Assembly (NCBI GenBank): GCA_017964705.1 | Contig: JAGCRL010000022.1 | Coordinates: 1 to 17,155, forward strand | DNA from: Alphaproteobacteria bacterium | Lineage (GTDB): Bacteria > Pseudomonadota > Alphaproteobacteria > RF32 > CAG-239 | Reading direction: 5' to 3' | DNA: 17,155 nucleotides | Shown here: one piece after another, positions 15,143 to 17,155 of the stretch | How the letters are laid out: the number at the start of each line of letters is the position of its first letter | How positions within the stretch are numbered: the first letter of the stretch is position 1 | Position numbers and translations under genes: made by a program | The notes under the pieces: generated by a model | Databases searched by the model: none | What the model was told of the DNA's origin: nothing | Seen by the model: the letters and a program-made list of their open reading frames with translations, nothing else

Positions 15143-17155
15143 ATGCGGCCGAATATTTTATATTCGTTATTTACCCCAATAGAATCCTTAAAAGGAGTTG
15201 GCACGAAATATGGCAAATTAATAAAAAATCTTTGTGGCGAAAAAATAATAGATTTACTATTCCATTTACCGATTAACCTGGTTGACAGAACTTATAATGA
15301 GCCTTTAATAAATGCAAAAGATGGTAGAATATGGACCGGCATTGTTACAATAACTGAACATCAAAAACCAGCAACAAAAAATCACCCTTATCGTATTTAT
15401 TGTACAGACGGTACAGCAGAACTAATTTTGATTTTTTTCAAAATTTATGAAGATTCGTTGGTGAAAAACTATCCGATTGGTGAAAAAAGAGCTATTAGCG
15501 GAAAGTTAGAATATTTTAATGGCATGTGGCAAATAAGTCATCCTGATTATGTTACTTCCGCAGCGAACCTATCAACAATTGCTAGGCAAGAACCTGTTTA
15601 TCCGCTAACGGCAGGAATAACCAACAAAATGTTGATAAAATTTATAGATAATGCCTTTACATATCTTCCTCAATTACCGGAATGGCAAATTCAGGATTCT
15701 ATGAAAGATATGGAATATCTAAGCTTTAATCAGGCATTGGAAAAAGTTCATCATCCTAAAAATATGGCAGATTTATTACCCTCATCAATGGCCAGACGTC
15801 GGCTGGCATATGATGAAATATTATCAAATCAGTTGGCGCTGGCATTTGTTCGGCAAAAAGTGAAACAACAAAAAGGGCGTTCTTTTTTGGGGAATAATAA
15901 GCTCTATAAACAGGTTATAAGTTCTCTTCCTTTTGAATTAACCGAAGCTCAAAAAAAAGTGCTGACAGAAATTGCGGAAGATCAAGCAAAGCCGTATAAA
16001 ATGCTTCGATTATTGCAAGGAGATGTTGGTTCCGGAAAAACCGTAGTAGCATTATTAAGTATGCTAAAAGTTATTGAAGAAGGAGCTCAGGTAGCTTTAA
16101 TGGCACCAACAGAGATTTTGGCAAAACAGCATTATGAATCCATAACAGAACTTTGTGCTAATACCGATATAAACATCAGGTTATTGACCGGCAAACTGAG
16201 ACCTAAAGAAAAACGAGAAATTTATACCCAATTAGCTTCTGGAGAAATCAATATTCTTATAGGAACTCATGCATTGTTTACAGATGCGGTAACATTTAAA
16301 GATTTAGGCTATGTGGTTATAGACGAGCAACATCGTTTTGGAGTTAATCAACGTTTATCTCTTTCAGCAAAGGGGGATATGTGTGATGTTTTAGTAATGA
16401 CGGCCACGCCGATTCCTCGAAGTTTATTGCTTACAGCTTATGGAGACATGGATTATTCTAAAATTGATGAAATGCCCAAAGGCCGAAAACCAACACAAAC
16501 AGCGGTAATGAATGTCAATAAAATGCCGGAGGTTATTTCCGGATTACAACGAAAATTAGCCGCCGGTACCAGAGCATATTGGGTTTGTCCTCTAGTAGAA
16601 GAAAGTGAGAAGTCAGATTTGGCAGCAGCAACGGAACGCTATGAATTGTTAAAACAATATTTTGGAGATACAGTTGGTTTAGTTCATGGCAAGATGAAAG
16701 AGAGCGAAAAAGATAGCATTATGAATGATTTCAAACAAGGACGTAAAACCTTACTTGTAGCCACGACTGTAATAGAAGTAGGCGTAAATGTACCTGAAGC
16801 AACTATTATGATAATAGAACATGCAGAACGTTTTGGTTTAGCTCAGTTACACCAATTACGTGGGCGGATTAAACGAGGCAATGAAGCCGGAACTTGTATA
16901 TTATTGTATAGCTATCCGCTAACCGCCATATCAAGAGAACGTATGGATATTATGAAGCATACGGAAGATGGCTTTTACATTGCTGAAAAAGATTTAGAAT
17001 TACGTGGTGGCGGAGAAATTTTAGGCACACGTCAATCCGGATTTACCCAATTTAAACTGGCCGATATGTCTGTCCATACAGATTTATTAATGAAAGCTCG
17101 AGATGATGTGCAGCAGATTCTAAAAACGGATTCCAAACTGGAAACCGAGCGCGGC
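15143..17155 (+). CDS. recG: ATP-dependent DNA helicase RecG (3' end beyond the window)
   Basis: RecG is a branch-migrating DNA translocase that remodels stalled forks and Holliday junctions. The ATG at 15143 opens a frame that runs to the right edge (671 residues; the family has about 690-700, so little is missing). The N-terminus MRPNILYSLFTPIESLKGVG is the alphaproteobacterial type. The wedge (OB-fold) domain covers roughly 50-190. The helicase part shows Walker A GDVGSGKT (293-300), DEQH (394-397), TATPIPRSLLLTAYGD, ATTVIEVGVNVPEAT and motif VI QLRGRIKRG (571-579). The last has Lys where Gly is usual. The C-terminal RGGGEILGTRQSG is present. The ribosome site is weak (AAAGAG). It is divergent from mfd. 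Lack of a stop inside the window makes it easy to miss. Confidence 0.97.
   Translation, partial: MRPNILYSLFTPIESLKGVGTKYGKLIKNLCGEKIIDLLFHLPINLVDRTYNEPLINAKDGRIWTGIVTITEHQKPATKNHPYRIYCTDGTAELILIFFKIYEDSLVKNYPIGEKRAISGKLEYFNGMWQISHPDYVTSAANLSTIARQEPVYPLTAGITNKMLIKFIDNAFTYLPQLPEWQIQDSMKDMEYLSFNQALEKVHHPKNMADLLPSSMARRRLAYDEILSNQLALAFVRQKVKQQKGRSFLGNNKLYKQVISSLPFELTEAQKKVLTEIAEDQAKPYKMLRLLQGDVGSGKTVVALLSMLKVIEEGAQVALMAPTEILAKQHYESITELCANTDINIRLLTGKLRPKEKREIYTQLASGEINILIGTHALFTDAVTFKDLGYVVIDEQHRFGVNQRLSLSAKGDMCDVLVMTATPIPRSLLLTAYGDMDYSKIDEMPKGRKPTQTAVMNVNKMPEVISGLQRKLAAGTRAYWVCPLVEESEKSDLAAATERYELLKQYFGDTVGLVHGKMKESEKDSIMNDFKQGRKTLLVATTVIEVGVNVPEATIMIIEHAERFGLAQLHQLRGRIKRGNEAGTCILLYSYPLTAISRERMDIMKHTEDGFYIAEKDLELRGGGEILGTRQSGFTQFKLADMSVHTDLLMKARDDVQQILKTDSKLETERG

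Overview
This window looks like a chromosomal segment of an AT-rich Gram-negative bacterium, most likely an uncultured or host-associated alphaproteobacterium. I infer this from the gene order mutM - small secreted protein - rpsT - dnaA - dnaN - recF, from a YidC with a large periplasmic domain, from the 'MRPxIL..LF.PI.SLKGVG' start of RecG, and from the J-domain protein with an N-terminal Cys-rich region. No database could be consulted, so the taxonomic call is an inference. Almost everything is housekeeping. I saw no CRISPR array, insertion sequence, prophage or tRNA.

Layout. (1) Positions 2-250, plus strand: the C-terminal end of an unrecognised basic protein, convergent with and overlapping engB. 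(2) Positions 233-3569, minus strand: a classical ribosome/membrane-biogenesis operon, rpmH-rnpA-yidD-yidC-engB, with a strong promoter at its head. yidD carries an apparent one-base frameshift near its N-terminus. (3) Positions 3607-5099, plus strand: a small uncharacterised helical protein, then a divergent gpsA. (4) Positions 5114-10888, minus strand: mutM, a small exported protein and rpsT (S20) with its terminator, then dnaA, dnaN and recF. dnaN has an in-frame amber codon at codon 18. The dnaN promoter appears to lie inside the loop of the dnaA terminator. (5) Positions 10996-11613, plus strand: a J-domain protein, tail-to-tail with mfd (minus, 11610-15074). (6) recG (plus, from 15143) is divergent from mfd and runs off the right edge.

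Together the genes cover replication initiation and the sliding clamp (dnaA, dnaN, recF), DNA repair and fork or transcription rescue (mutM, recF, mfd, recG), ribosome components and RNA processing (rpmH, rpsT, rnpA, engB), inner-membrane protein insertion (yidC, yidD) and phospholipid precursor synthesis (gpsA). No novel multi-gene system is evident. The most notable signals are the nested promoter/terminator between dnaA and dnaN, the amber codon in dnaN, and the broken yidD frame. The last two need a read-level check before any biological interpretation.
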